A stretch of DNA of 64,000 nt from Acanthochromis polyacanthus (GCF_021347895.1 NC_067116.1:36591639-36655638), one strand, 5' to 3'. Positions 13,219 to 33,469 are shown, counted from the stretch's first letter. The notes: generated by a model not told the origin, from the letters alone. A program made the numbers and translations.

Positions 13219-15598
13219 TCACTCGCCAAATTTCAGCTGCTTTTCCTTCACCGAACCATGCAGCTCCCTAGCTCGATTCTTCAGCTCCTCTGCCTTCTTC
13301 TCGTCCTTCTCTGTACCGTCCCCAAGTTTGTACATCCGGCTTGCATTAGCGCAGCCCCACACATGTCCCAGCTCACAGGCCCTGTTAGCGTACTTCAGGG
13401 CTAGAGTCATATCTGGTGCCAGACCTTTGGCATTGCCCTCAATGAACAAAGCACTGAGGTTAAAGCAGGAGGGAGCGAAGCCTCCAGCGCAGGCCTTCTC
13501 ATAGTACTGCCGGGCCGCCGTCAGGTCGGGTTGTCCATCCAAAGCTCGTCCGTCATGCGACAGCAGACCAACATTGTGGCAGGCGTCTACAGACTTCTTT
13601 CCTCCGGTGTTGCAGGACTGCATAAAGCAGGAGTAGGCTTTTTTTAGGCACTCAGCAACTCCACCTGGTGGACAGATTTAAGAGAATGACTTTATGCAGA
13701 GATCTTTACACATCTTGCACACTGTAAAGATACTGTAAAGGTACTGTAAAGATTAGTCAAATCCCCCACTTGAATAGAAAGGCTCCATTAGAGGCCATTC
13801 ATTACTAAAGGAACCATAAATTTACCTGTGCATGAAACCTGTAAGTATTAACCTGAATTATTTCATTATTGATGTGTTCACTAAAAAGTGGGTCTTGATA
13901 TTGAAAAATGCATGCTGACCTGATAACAATTAAGTCTTAATCATTTTTAATTATCAATTAACCTTCCAATCAGTTCACCTAAATAAAGCACAAGTACCTA
14001 AAAATTACACATTTAAAAACATTCTGCACAAGAGACGGTAAATAACTAAAGTAATAATGAGTTACCTTTGCCTGTGACATGATAAGCTCCCAGTTTGTAG
14101 CAACTCTCTCCATGTCCATGTGTCTCACAGTTATGTTTGAGCACTTGTGCTGCGGATTCATAGTTTTTCTTCACCCCATCCAAGTAGTCAGCGAGCCTTT
14201 GGCACCCTAAGAACACAGCAGAAAAGCACACAATGAGGAAACATACTTATCCCTCTATGGCTATATAGCTGGAGTCTGTGTTAGGATTAAACAGTTTGGA
14301 GAAAATATCTAACCACGATTTTTCTGACAAATATTCTATTGTGAAATATATTTTTCAGAAACATTAGTTCAGTATTTGTTGTGTAACAGATTACAGACAT
14401 ACACTCAATCATTACCTCATGAGATGCCATCAAAATATTAGCGCTCTGGTGCTGGGACACATAATACATATTCCACTGATGCACATAAAGGGCGATTCAT
14501 TCATTGTTTTGACATGCTTTGTATACATACGGTTTAAATGTACTAAATGACCACTGCTCCCTGAATTTTACATTCTACATTCTGTAAATCAGACAAACAT
14601 ATACTTTAATCAGATTCTTTCGTCAATTAACAACACATCCTCTCCATCCTGCAATTTTTCTGGCAAATACTGGAATTCATTTTGGGGTAACATGTATTGT
14701 GTGACAGATTTATAACATGTAATGGATCATTATGAGATACAGAGATAATATCACAATAATAACTGCTCCATGTTCTAATGCACAGAACTTAAAGATATGA
14801 ATTGCTTCGTTATCACGTCTAACATTTCAATTTCATGGCAACATTTTATTATCATGTGTAAAATCATTTTACTACTTCACTCTTTCTTTTCTATTAGATA
14901 TCTCTTTCTATTCTCATCCGAATATTAACTGCTCCATGTTCTAACACAGGGAACTTATAAATAGTAATAAACATGTGCTATAATGTGTGTTATTTCAGTT
15001 TCATGTTCGATATTTAATTTTAATGCAAAATGTTTCATTTTGTCATCTTATTTCACTACTTCAGAATAATTGCCAGTATTACCCTTTCTTATTTATTCTT
15101 GTCTAATTAAAGCTTGCTTACTTTTCTTATTGATTTTTGACTATGCATGCACTCTTAAGTTATTTTTTGTCTTCACAACATCTGGCACAAGAATTTCCTT
15201 CAGGATTGCAAAAGTTCTATTTTATATTATCTTGTTTGTTACATTTTTAATGGCAAATGAGATGGAGTAATAATAATAACAAATCCAAATAGAATATAAC
15301 AATCTCTGACATTGAAACAGGTAGGTCATCCATGGCTTAGGAATTACATCTAGGTACTGCACAAAGTAATAAAAATAATAATAATGATGCTTAATGTTTG
15401 TCTTAAATCGCAACCAATTTCTGCACCGTTTCAATTAAAACCGATTCGTAGTTCAGTCTTAACTGTCAGCACCACCGATTACCGATTCTTACCTTCAGGA
15501 TCCTTCTCTTTGTAGCACTGGAAGCTGTACTCCACTCCCAAATTATCCAAAAACTGCTTCACTTCATTCTCATCTTCAAAGTTTATAAGTCCAGCCAT
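13219..15598 (-). CDS. coa7: Cytochrome c oxidase assembly factor 7 (Sel1-repeat protein), complete, 3 exons
   Basis: The coding exons, read on the minus strand, are 15598-15493, 14206-14066 and 13664-13219. They join in phase (106+141+446 nt) into 230 aa, against 231 aa recalled for human COA7. The start ATG at 15598 has G at -3 and +4. The protein is built of Sel1-like (TPR-type) helical repeats with many cysteines (I count 12), and includes [20 protein letters not shown] and [13 protein letters not shown], which match my memory of COA7/SELRC1. COA7 is known as a mitochondrial intermembrane-space, disulfide-rich, haem-binding factor needed for complex IV assembly. There is no cleavable presequence, as expected for that import route. 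It is head to head with zyg11 and probably shares its CpG-rich promoter. All splice sites are GT-AG and no break was seen. Intron 1 carries local duplications, reported in the findings. No clear polyadenylation signal was assigned. Confidence 0.95.
13680..14065 (-). other. coa7 intron 2, no other feature
   Basis: Intron with a short internal duplication of ACTGTAAAG-type units around 13720-13750. Nothing else seen. Confidence 0.5.
14280..15490. repeat. Diverged local duplications in coa7 intron 1
   Basis: Blocks recur in order: ATTTTTCTG-ACAAATA at about 14317 and again near 14656; CTGCTCCATGTTCTAA at 14763 and at 14930; CTGAATTTTAC at 14562 also resembles 13049 beyond the gene. This suggests old tandem duplication or an unrecognised repeat family. 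Confidence 0.45.
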
Positions 15599-16330
15599 AT
15601 CTCAGCCTTTACTTCTTGCAACAACCACACGTGTTGAAGGCTGAGCTGCACACATCCACTGCTGCTTGACCTTGGTGACTGAGCGACGTTACAAAAGCGT
15701 CTCCTCAACACGAAGCACAGAGCAGATAGTTGTATTTAGTTGTAAAGATGTTATAAAAGCCCACTGCGGTAGTTCGTGTGGTAGTTTTCTTTTCAGTAAA
15801 AACAAGATCACGCTTGTCTCCCGGACGATCTCTTCCTGTGTTGTAACCTGGGTTGTAACCCTCCTCTGCCGGCTTCCGTAGTCCGCCCCCCTTCGCTAAT
15901 GTACTTCCAGTGCTGTGACCTTTGTTTACTGTCTGTCTGCTCGCGCTGGTCAAAAATAGACCTCGCTGTGAAAGCCGTATCCCCCAGCCTGCTTCCTCAG
16001 TCCTGCGTTTCGGTCGCTACCGTGCTTTGATCGACATGAATTCCGCCGCATCCGAAAGCTTTGGACGTTTCTGGTCGCAGAGTGATTTTCCACCGCGGAG
16101 GAAACAACAAGTGAGCTAGCTAGCTGGTCCCCCGCTAACCGTCGCAGCCCAGCCGTCGTCCTCTCCCGGTTACTGTCACCCCGATTAACCGCCTCGCACT
16201 CACCTGCAGGTGGGCACTGATACAAACCGACCTTCTCCTCAGCAAGCTAGCGAGAAATTTTACACTTTTTTTCTGGGTGAAACAGACACCAGTCTCGGTT
16301 GGATAAGCTAACACTGTATATTTTTAAACC
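15599..16330. promoter_or_regulatory. Bidirectional CpG-rich promoter between coa7 and zyg11
   Basis: Only 732 bp separate the divergent start codons. The middle (about 15.8-16.25 kb) is CpG-rich and without repeats, as expected for a shared housekeeping promoter. A TATA-like GTATATTTTTA lies just before the zyg11 ATG, but the CpG context argues for dispersed initiation. An alternative zyg11 first exon may lie inside (see 16036-16110). Confidence 0.65.
16036..16110 (+). CDS. zyg11: Candidate alternative first coding exon of zyg11
   Basis: An ATG at 16036 opens 25 codons (beginning MNSAASESFGRFWSQSDF) ending exactly at a donor, CAACAA/GTGAGC. The phase is 0, so it can splice directly to the zyg11 acceptor at 16461 and replace the ten residues encoded at 16331-16360. 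It lies in the CpG-rich core, where transcription should begin. It could equally be a non-coding leader exon, or untranslated sequence of an mRNA that starts here and reads through. Confidence 0.35.
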
Positions 16331-24644
<8,314 letters not shown>

Positions 24645-26610
24645 CCTCACAAAGGTAAAAGCACACAGCAGCCGTTTGCTAGCTCAGCCACACAACGGTC
24701 GGACGTTTTTCATCCTTTTGCGTTTGCCTTTTTCAGAAAACGAGGCTCACAGATCAAGAACAGGACGCAAAGCTGGTTCCCATCGTGGGCGAGGTGAAGT
24801 GGGAGGAAGTTGTATGTGTGCGTGTGAATGCACAAACACGCACGAGAATCCCTAGAAAGTAAACGGAGAATAGGAGAGAGACAATGCAATTCTTTGCACA
24901 CACTAACCTTATTTATTTTTTAAAAGTATTTCTGTGTGCTAATTCTGTGACATATGAAAAAAATTCAATTATGACAAGCTGTATCTCAGCACTGAGTTTG
25001 TGTTTGTGCTCGCTCTCGCCAGCCTGACTTTGGCATCAAGTTGATTTTCGTACCAAAAACATGCCAGTGCACAATTACAAGTCTCAGTCTGGGATTGAAC
25101 CTCCCACAGCTCAGCTCTAGTGAGGGTCAACGCCCTGCGGCCCTCGTACGTTGAGTGCTCGTTAAATATACGCATGACGCTGCCGTGAGCTCAAGCATGC
25201 TGGAGTTTGTCTGAATGCTTGTACTGTTCATTTTAGGAATGCCTGCTTGGTTGTTTATATCAGTGCTCTGTTCACTGAAACCCACGCCTCTGGGTCTGCA
25301 ATACTACTGTTGCTCTCCTCCTCATTTCGTCTTTTATCAGCTGATGCCTTTGATTTGATGTGACCAGACACTTGCCAAGGGTGTGTTCAGCAGCTTCCAA
25401 TGTTCCAAACATTACAGACGAAAACAGAAATTATACAGACAGAGAATCTCGAGTTCATTTTACTTTCTTAACATCAGGCAGCACTAAATCTGTATCAGTG
25501 GCAAAACCTGCAGTGCAGAACGCTCCAGAGTAGAATTATCGTGATAAGTTGGCAGCCATTTACGCCTGGTAAAGTGCAAAAGTAAAAACACAAGTGGCAA
25601 TAATGAGGTGTCCAGCAGAGTCATGATAGATGCACGTTTGTACTGAGTCACATCTGTTTTCTCTTTGAGAAACTTGTGTATATATGGGTGTGTTTGCTAC
25701 GCGTCCGAGTGTCTTAAAGACAGAGGCAGCACTTTGGTGTGAGCATGTGTGTATGTACGTCTGTACAAGTAGCTGCATCTTACAGAGTGTGTGTAATTTG
25801 TACATTATAGAAAATGAGGGTGAAATAGTAATTGTTCAGGACCGGTTGAATTGGTTGCATGGAAAGTATTCTGTTGTATGCTCATTTGTTTTGTTTTTCA
25901 GTTATTATAATAAAGAACAAAAGGGGAAAAAATCCTTTCACTCAGAGAGCAAGTCGAAATGTTTTAGATGTTTCAGGGCATTTCTCTGTGTTCTAAAATG
26001 ACCGACCATTCTACATGATGCCATCTACCAGGTACACTTCTGTTCTCTAGAGAAGCCACATCTCCCTTGTTTAGCTCTGATGAAGGCCCCTATCACCATT
26101 TTCTATGCAATTAAGACCAACTTCACTTTTACAAACTGCTGTCAAACCCCCGATTCAACAATGAAAACACTTTCAAATATATAAATGGAGTATAGTAGCA
26201 AGGATACCAATGACAGGTCTGCAGATTTCCATATATAACATGTATGGTAATGGAAATGTATTTCAGATTTTGGGCTACAAAATGGTACTTAAACATTCAT
26301 CATGCCATCTGTTAAATGATTTATTGTTTCTATAAATCAGTTGTTGTTGACAGTGAGCTTGATAATTACACGTTTCCCAGACAGATCATCAGTTTCAACA
26401 AGGAGAAATAGTAATGGAAGAGTTATTTCTGTCACTCCTTATATGTTGGATTGTTTAGTGGAGCTCCTGAACGTCGCCCTGGAGAAAGGCCAGTTTGATG
26501 TTTTTTTCCACAAGAATTGAATAAAAAAGGCAGATGGAAATAGTCAAGATGCTGTACGTCTGCCATGACCGTGCCATGTTGCTGCTCAGAGTCACACTTT
26601 CAAGTTTGGA
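24645..26610 (+). other. zyg11: zyg11 3' untranslated region
   Basis: Non-coding, AT-moderate sequence following the zyg11 stop with no splice acceptor signalling another exon. ORFs here are short and unlike any protein. No transposon was recognised. Confidence 0.5.
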
Positions 26611-26616
26611 AATAAA
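26611..26616 (+). terminator. Polyadenylation signal for zyg11 (AATAAA)
   Basis: This is the last AATAAA on the plus strand before the convergent echdc2 end. It implies a zyg11 3' untranslated region of about 2 kb (24645 to about 26635). Earlier AATAAA-like hexamers at about 25908 and 26519 could give shorter forms. Confidence 0.6.
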
Positions 26617-26660
26617 GAATGTACATTGCCATAACCTGGAGATGGTGCTTGTGTTGCCTT

Positions 26661-26666
26661 TTTATT
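26661..26666 (-). terminator. Polyadenylation signal for echdc2 (AATAAA on minus strand)
   Basis: TTTATT on the plus strand reads AATAAA for echdc2, 292 bp past its stop codon. Cleavage would fall at about 26640-26650, between the two opposed signals. Confidence 0.6.
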
Positions 26667-26957
26667 CCAAATATGACAATTTGATCACATAAAACAAAAG
26701 AAGCACAAACAGTTCACTTTAAAAATCTTTGTCATTTTCACTGTTGCATCAAACAAAAATCAGCTCTTGTCCTGGAGATCATCACAAACACTGATCCACT
26801 GAGCGCTCACACTGGCCTTAACTAACTTACCGACGCTGGCTGGGAGGCGCACAGACAATCAATAGGTGTTAATTGTTTATTTGGCGCGAGGTTACAGAGC
26901 AGCAGCATGCATCTGTCCTGGCACATTAGAGTGACCGATCCAGCAGCTCAATAGAGT

Positions 26958-29020
26958 TTATTCCCCAGTGTACTGTGGAGCTCTCTTCTCTATGAAGGCT
27001 GCCATCCCCTCCTGCCGGTCCCGTGTGGGGATGACCTGAAAAGAGAGGGCAAGTGGGGAGATGATGTGATTACACCAGAGAGTGAATGTCAAAGATGAAC
27101 TCAACTGCAATTCAAAGTACTGCCTCTAGTTGAAATTTTATGAGGAAAAAAAGTAGCACTATCTTGAGGTTTTCTTAGAAATTAGGTTAAAAGGAAAATC
27201 CTAACCTACAAAAATCATGCAAAACTGCAGTGAGAGTGTTTGGTCTTACCCGAGCATAACACATCCTCTCTATTGCCATTGCTGAGCTAATGTCAACCTG
27301 GAAGAGGCAGATTACAGTCAGTGCTGCGGTCACCGATGTAATGAATGTTTTTCAAATAAAAAAAAATCAAGATCGATGAATCACAGTGTACCTCGACGCC
27401 TTTATTCATCGCCTCTTTTGCCATCCGCACTGCAATAGGAGCCTGGAAAAGACAAATAAAAGTGAGTTAGTACTGATCAGATGCTATCCACCGATCAGCC
27501 AAAGCATTAAAACCACCGACAGGTGAAGCAAATACCAGTTATAATCTTGCATGTGCAACTTTCTATTAGGAAATCTGGAGTCCTGGCATTCATGTGGATG
27601 AATATGTACACATATCACCCATCTAACCATTGCTGCAGAATAAGAGCACCTATCTATGGACAGCATGCCCTGCTACGTCACAAATACTGTTCAGGAGGAG
27701 CGCGAGGAACACAAACAAGAGCCGAGGTGTTGACCCAGCCTTCAAACCTCCCAGATCCCAAAGCGACTGAGCATCCTCCAGATGCACCGAAACAAGTTTA
27801 ATTCACGGAGACTAGATCCCACAACCCCGCAGGATCTAAAGGAGACCAGACACCACAGGAAACCCCGAGAAGTCCCATGGCCAAGTGGGTCTGATCTGTT
27901 TGGGCGGCACGGGAGACACCAATACAATATTTGTCCGGCGGTTTTAATTTTGTGGCTGGAATTTAACCAAAGTTAAGCATATCTGGCACAAGCTCGACTC
28001 ATTCTTAAGGATGTTGCAGCCTTTGCAGAACAGAATGTGACCACTGTTTTTTTTCTGTCTGTTGGCAGCCCTCCAGCCTTAGGAAATGTATTATTAAATT
28101 ACTGGAGAATCCTTTTAAAATGTGCACAAATTAACCTGTAAGAACTCCATATGCATCAGTCAACTGGACAGACTACTTCTTATAATCCTACAGGTTTTTC
28201 CAGGAAGCCGAGAGAAAAATCTAAGAGCTCACACAGCCTATTATTCTCCACCGTGCTTTCATTTAGCACAAACTCCCATCAGTCATTCAACCTGAGCCGG
28301 CGTCTGCGGATGTGTGTGTGTGAATGTGTGTGTGATGCTATTTGTGGTCCATTTCTCCACTTGACTGCCACTCCGGCCCTGGCGACCGCGGGCATCTGAA
28401 CTGGAGTGAAAGATATGTGGAACGACAGAGGCCTGGAGAGAGGAGGGAGAGGTGGAAAGAAAACACCAGGATGGGAGGCAATGACAAGCAGAAGAGGAGC
28501 TCAGGAAGAGGTAAAAGAGCAGATCTCCCACCTGAAGGAGGCATGAAAAAAAAAAGAGGGTTTGTACTCTAACCTGGGGCAGTATCTCTCTGGCCAGGCT
28601 GAGTGCTTCTCTGTAGGCAGCATCTCCTGTCTGGTTCTGGTCCACAGCTCTGTTCACAAGCCCTATCTCCAGCGCCGTCTGCCCTCCCACACGTTTACCT
28701 GATAACACACAGAACCTCCATAAGCATCCTGTGCCGCCTATATATCCATATGTCAGCGTTTATGTTTTGTTTTTTCTGTAACACCACCTGTGAAGATGAG
28801 CTCTTTGGCCAGAGCGAGGCCGACCATCCTCGGCAGGCGCTGACTGCCCCCTGCAGGACAAAAACCAGGTGAAGGTCAACTTCTCACAGCTGCTTTGTCT
28901 CTCTATTCAGACACTCTAGTGCAGTGGCAGGGTCATATGTGTGACCTCTGAGCGCCTTACCCGCCCCTGGGAGCAGCCCCCGTGTCGTCTCAATAAGACC
29001 CATCTGTGCCGAACGTGCTG

Positions 29021-29060
<40 letters not shown>

Positions 29061-31161
29061 GACAGTTGAAGGTCTGAGCTGCTGAGTGCCGTTGAAGCTG
29101 TGGAGGGTAAAGTCTGACTGATGCTTCTGTCAGAGCATTAGGCGCAAACACCTGCTCGCCGAGCCCATCAGCGCTCAGCCAATCGCAGAGCTGCCTCGCC
29201 TAATGTAACCAATCACAGGCAGATTAATCTAGACGAGCAGCTGGGCAGATGTGTCTGACGTCATAGGCGATCATTAGTCCCCGAGCTCATCAGCAGATCA
29301 TTAGTTTTATCTGTGATAACGGCAACTTCTCCGAAAGAACAAAAGACTGTACAGCATTTCTATATCATTTGTACATTAATCACAACATAAAGTTTCCTCT
29401 TTAATTTTCCCTATGCTGCTTTAAGATACTTAGAAGCGTGTTATTCCACACCGACAGTAACAGAACACATTTTGTATCATTTTCTCCCGGTTCTTCATGG
29501 GAGATAATTAAAGTGAATGAAATGTTAATGCAAAGACTTTTAATAGCAACAATATTCAATCAAATGAAAACAGTAAATGTGTTGCATGCATCACTTTATA
29601 CACACATTTCTTCATCTTTTCAGTGAATTAAATTACAATCACATTTATTATTAATAACAAACGACTCAAAAACCTGTCAAGAAGGCTGCAATAAGCACTT
29701 CTATCTTGAAACTTGAAACCATTTCCAGTGAAAATCATGTGTTTTTTTCCCTTGCTAATATGCCCATAAGGTGTTTTTTTTACATGCTGGAAGACATACT
29801 ATTTATCGAAAATAACAAATCAATGCCATGGCTGGGCATTTCCACCTTAAAACAGCAGTGTATGATGGTTTCAAAAACATAGATGTAGACTTGTGGAGTG
29901 TCATAAGTAAGAAAAACGAAGGAATCAATCCTGATAGAACTTTCTACATCACTATTCTCCTTCAGAATTGGCTTCTAGGTCAAATATAGGGTGGGATCAC
30001 TCTAATATAACAACTCGCAACTCGTGAGTCATAGGTGAGCTGGTGTGCTCCAGCTTCAGCAAGCAGGAAGATGTGGATGGAAAGACATCAGTGATTGGTG
30101 TCATCGAGCTGAAGCAACCACGTAGAGCCATTTTAAGGCAAGAGGAAGATATTTTCATGGAAAAAAAATCTAAATATGTAACTTTGATAAACGGAGATGA
30201 GTTTTTAGAACTTAAATCAATGAACAGAGAGTGACTTACTGTGTTGCTTCATCACTAGTTGCAGATATCTATAAAAGCTGTGAGAAGTGCAATAACAATT
30301 CAAAACATTGCAGTTTTTAGGGTCCTGAAGATGTAGAGCTCTCCAACATTTCACAGGAACAAACTGATTTGATCAAACGCTTTGTGACCCTTCTGAATAT
30401 TTCTTGCGACCCAACTGGGGGGTCTTGACACCCAGATTGAGACACGCCGCTCTAATCCACACTGATGCAATGAGGGAGTTGTCAGTGCAGAGAAATGGCC
30501 CTAAGTGGGAGCCACAAACCCTCCACCAGCCTGTTTAGACTCAAGCGTTGATCTGATCTGACTGGACTGGAGACAGCTGTGAAGAGAACATGACATCCCC
30601 TTTCTAACCTCATTAACGTCACCTGAAGGAAGAAAGAATATGTTGCGTGAATCAGACTTCTCCAGCTCAGGGTTGATAGGAGGAGGTTCGGGAGACGCTC
30701 ACCAGCAGTGCGAAGGTCACAGGCCAACGCTAGCTCCAGTCCTCCTCCCAGGGCGGCGCCGTCCATCGCTGCGATGGTCGGCGTGGGCAACGAAGCTGCC
30801 GAAGCGTCCCGAGAAAAAAAGGCAAGATGAATAATCATTCAATCATCCATCCATCCATCCATCCATCCTCTTTCTTACCTATTTGAGTCATGAGGGACCG
30901 CAGGCCATGAACAAACAGGTCAGACTCTGAGTTATTCATCAGAGCTCTCTCTTTTAAATCAGCACCTAAACAGACAACACAACATTAACACACACTTTGA
31001 TCAGGAGTTCAGGTTTCAGATGTAGCAGAAATCACTCACCGGCACAGAAAACTCCTGGCACCAAACTCCTGAAGACAACCACACGAACCGCTGAGTCATT
31101 GGACAGAGTGGACACCAGCTCCCTCATCTGCACACAAACACACACCGAGTCTCAATCAGTG

Positions 31162-31230
<69 letters not shown>

Positions 31231-31503
31231 CTTGTACTTGCTACATGGTGAGTACCATTTTCTGCATTTAACTATCAAAGTGAGGACATTTTTACAAAGT
31301 GAGGACATTTTGGCCGGTCCTCACTTTGAAACAGCCATGTTTGAGGGTGAAGACTTGTTTTTAGAGAACAGGTATGAATTGAGGTTTGGTTAGGGTTAGG
31401 GTAAGGATTAGGGTTAGGCGATCAGTTGTGATGGTTAAGGTTAGGGTAAGGCTCTAGGAAATGCATTACGCCTATGGATGTCCTCACTAAGATAGAAGTA
31501 CAA

Positions 31504-31587
<84 letters not shown>

Positions 31588-33125
31588 CGCAGACGTCGGC
31601 TCACCCGTGACACAAAAACATGTCCGAGAGCGTTTCTTGCTTTGTGTCGGCACATCAACACCTCCACTATGCCTGAGAAAAAGAAAACAGAAAGGGCAGC
31701 GGTAGAATAGAATAGAATAGAATAGAATAGAACAGAATAGAATAGAATAGAATAGAGAGCATTTATTGTCACTGTAATGTGCAAAATACAAAATTAGGAG
31801 CACTACTGTTGTCTTGATGTACTTATTTTGCAGCTGTCTGCAATCAATTCAGCATTAAAACTGTGTAATTACTACTTCCTATTGACAAAATAATTGAGAA
31901 TAAGACTAATTTCCCCCTTTTCAGTTTTCATACAGACAGCAGAGATAGACAGAAAACACGGGGAAAGACAGCAGAGGAACGACATGCACTGGTTCCAGGC
32001 TGGTCAGGAACATCTTGACTGCCAGAATTTGCTTCTTTTCCTTGTCCTATAATTCAACATCTCGGTGTCTTGAGCCACAATCAGACGTGGGATACAAATC
32101 AGTCTGTTGAAGTGGTAGCATTCTGTAACTCGGATGTAAGTCACTTTTGTATTAATACTTATCCAGACACATGCAAAACAGTGGCACAGAGAGCCACGGT
32201 ATAATATTTGTAAGTAGCACAAAACTGGAGTTAAGTTTTATCTTCACAGACATTTCAGTTTATAATAGATGCAAAATTGTAGGACATTTGGAGTGTTGTC
32301 TCTCTATGTTTTTCTCTCTTACTTCACCCTCACCCCCAGCCAGTTAAGGCAAATGTCTGCCCTGCCTGAGCCTGGTTCTGCTAGAATTTTATTCCAGTAT
32401 GAGGTGAATTTTCCTTCCCAATGTCACCAAAGAGCTTTCTACAGGGGAAGCATTTGGATTTGTTGAGCTTCTCTGTATTACATACTATTATAAGATCTTT
32501 ATCCTGGGCATGTAAAATGTCCTGAGCTGCTGCATTTCCGTAAAAGTTTTCATTCTTATTTAGTTTTTTTTTTAATTAGAAAGACTGTAGAGGAAGTATT
32601 GTTGGTCAAAATCTAAGCTTCCGGTACCGAAACTAGCCTGATCTAATATTATTTCCCCACAGAATTAAACAGGTTTAATCAACACAAATGCCTTTGTTGA
32701 TATTAATCTGGAAATATCATCACGGGTGGGAGAACAGCCTCTTCTTTCTGAGTTAGTCAGCACACACAGACACTTGACATTTACACGAGTTTCATGTTTT
32801 ATCAGATGGCTGGCTGTGAGGTGTCTGTATTTATAAACCAAATCCTTGTTGGTATACAACTGAACAATGTTGAATTGCTCTTAAATGTGTCCATACCGTC
32901 GTCTTTGCCCTCTAACCGCTTCAAATCCACCTCTACAGGATCTCCAGTCTCTGTGTGCTGCCAGCGGCTCTGTGCGCGACTGTATCCCGTCAGAGAGCCG
33001 CTGCAGGCGGGCAGCAGCCACGCTCCGTCCCGGGGGATCAGATAGGAAGTGCGGTTGTGCGTTACAGCCCTGCACCCCAACAGTGAGCACATCGACCCCG
33101 ATAGTCTGCGAAGGAGAGTCGTCAT
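26958..33125 (-). CDS. echdc2: Enoyl-CoA hydratase domain-containing protein 2, mitochondrial, complete, 11 exons
   Basis: Minus-strand exons: 33125-32897, 31672-31605, 31127-31040, 30965-30879, 30795-30703, 29017-28961, 28850-28788, 28698-28574, 27442-27392, 27297-27250, 27035-26958. They join in phase into 987 nt, 328 aa (human about 292; the extra length is N-terminal). The first 25 residues are basic and hydroxylated with no acids ([20 protein letters not shown]), which fits a mitochondrial presequence. The crotonase-fold signatures are intact: GVFCAGADLKER and [18 protein letters not shown] form the oxyanion-hole regions, followed by [19 protein letters not shown] and the C-terminal [14 protein letters not shown]. 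The family hydrates or otherwise handles acyl-CoA thioesters; the exact ECHDC2 substrate is unsettled. An in-frame upstream ATG exists in AT-rich sequence but gives no presequence-like N terminus, so 33125 (A at -3) was chosen. Introns 2 and 8 are largely repeats. Confidence 0.95.
27487..27960. mobile_element. Internally deleted Tc1-like element in echdc2 intron 8
   Basis: Left end CACCGATCAGCCAAAGCAT and right end GGTTTTAATTTTGTGGCTGG are the diverged inverted termini of a common fish Tc1 family. Internal ATTCATGTGGATG belongs to the same family. At about 470 bp it lacks the transposase. Confidence 0.65.
29023..29057. repeat. (AC)n microsatellite
   Basis: About 17 AC units, starting 6 bp from the echdc2 exon 6 acceptor at 29018. 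It replaces most of the polypyrimidine tract (TG/GT alternation on the gene strand). Confidence 0.95.
29060..30700 (-). other. echdc2 intron 5, no further feature
   Basis: AT-rich intron with only short spurious ORFs. No repeat family recognised. Confidence 0.45.
31165..31230. repeat. (TG)n microsatellite in echdc2 intron 2
   Basis: About 32 TG units, lying 38 bp upstream (on the gene strand) of the exon 3 acceptor. Confidence 0.97.
31231..31506 (-). repeat. CA-flanked unit with telomere-like TTAGGG motifs (copy 1)
   Basis: Contains GGTTAGGGTTAGGGTAAGG at about 31387 and again near 31438, plus opposed GTGAGGACATTTT and GGTCCTCACTTTG segments. It sits between two TG arrays and reads in the opposite orientation to the units at 48690 and 48978. 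Confidence 0.8.
31507..31586. repeat. (TG)n microsatellite in echdc2 intron 2
   Basis: About 40 TG units, ending 18 bp from the exon 2 donor (31604). On the gene strand it is a CA repeat directly after the donor. Confidence 0.97.
31703..31790 (-). repeat. (AATAG)n tail and LINE 3' end
   Basis: About ten AATAG units (one with a change) followed by AGCATTTATTGTCACTGTA, the typical fish L2-type terminus read on the minus strand. A related copy lies at 39285. Confidence 0.6.
31791..32319 (-). other. echdc2 intron 1 sequence, no feature
   Basis: Part of the 1.2-kb intron between exons 1 and 2; nothing else recognised. Confidence 0.45.
32320..32560 (+). repeat. Decayed copy of a common fish retroelement 3' region
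   Basis: The run CTGCCTGAGCCTGGTTCTGC, then TTTTCCTTCCCAATGTCACC and TTCTCTGTATTACA, matches the widespread fish repeat whose intact form ends in an AATTGAATTG tail. Tail absent; class uncertain. Confidence 0.5.
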
Positions 33126-33469
33126 GCTTGTAGTTTCTTTGCTGTTTAGTTTGCAGGGGCAGGAAGAGCGTCCAAGAGCTGCAGGAAGTTTGCTGCAGGT
33201 TTCTTCCTGAGAGGAGGGACTTGGCTGCTTCCCTTCTTTTAAACAGCAGTACCTTTGAAAGTTCAAATCAGAGGAGAAATGAAACAGAGGACATTTGCTT
33301 AAAGTATTTTTTATAAATACATTTAAGATACTTGTCTTTTTTTTCAGTATTTCCATTTTATGCGACATATTTTTTTATTCCACTACATCTGACAGCCACC
33401 GTAGACACACCTCCTGTCCTTTACCTTTAAATATAGTGATTTTGATTTTGTTTTTTGGTTGATGCTAGA
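33126..33469. other. Upstream region of echdc2
   Basis: Presumed echdc2 promoter and leader. AT-moderate, without an obvious CpG island or TATA box at a convincing distance. Confidence 0.35.

Noticed and set aside
31387..31480. True interstitial telomere from chromosome fusion
   Set aside because: The TTAGGG runs are short, degenerate and part of a repeated 275-bp unit found three times.
32802..33368. 188-codon ORF starting upstream of echdc2
   Set aside because: The upstream in-frame ATG lies in AT-rich leader; the presequence-like start at 33125 is preferred, and the 3' part is intron read-through.
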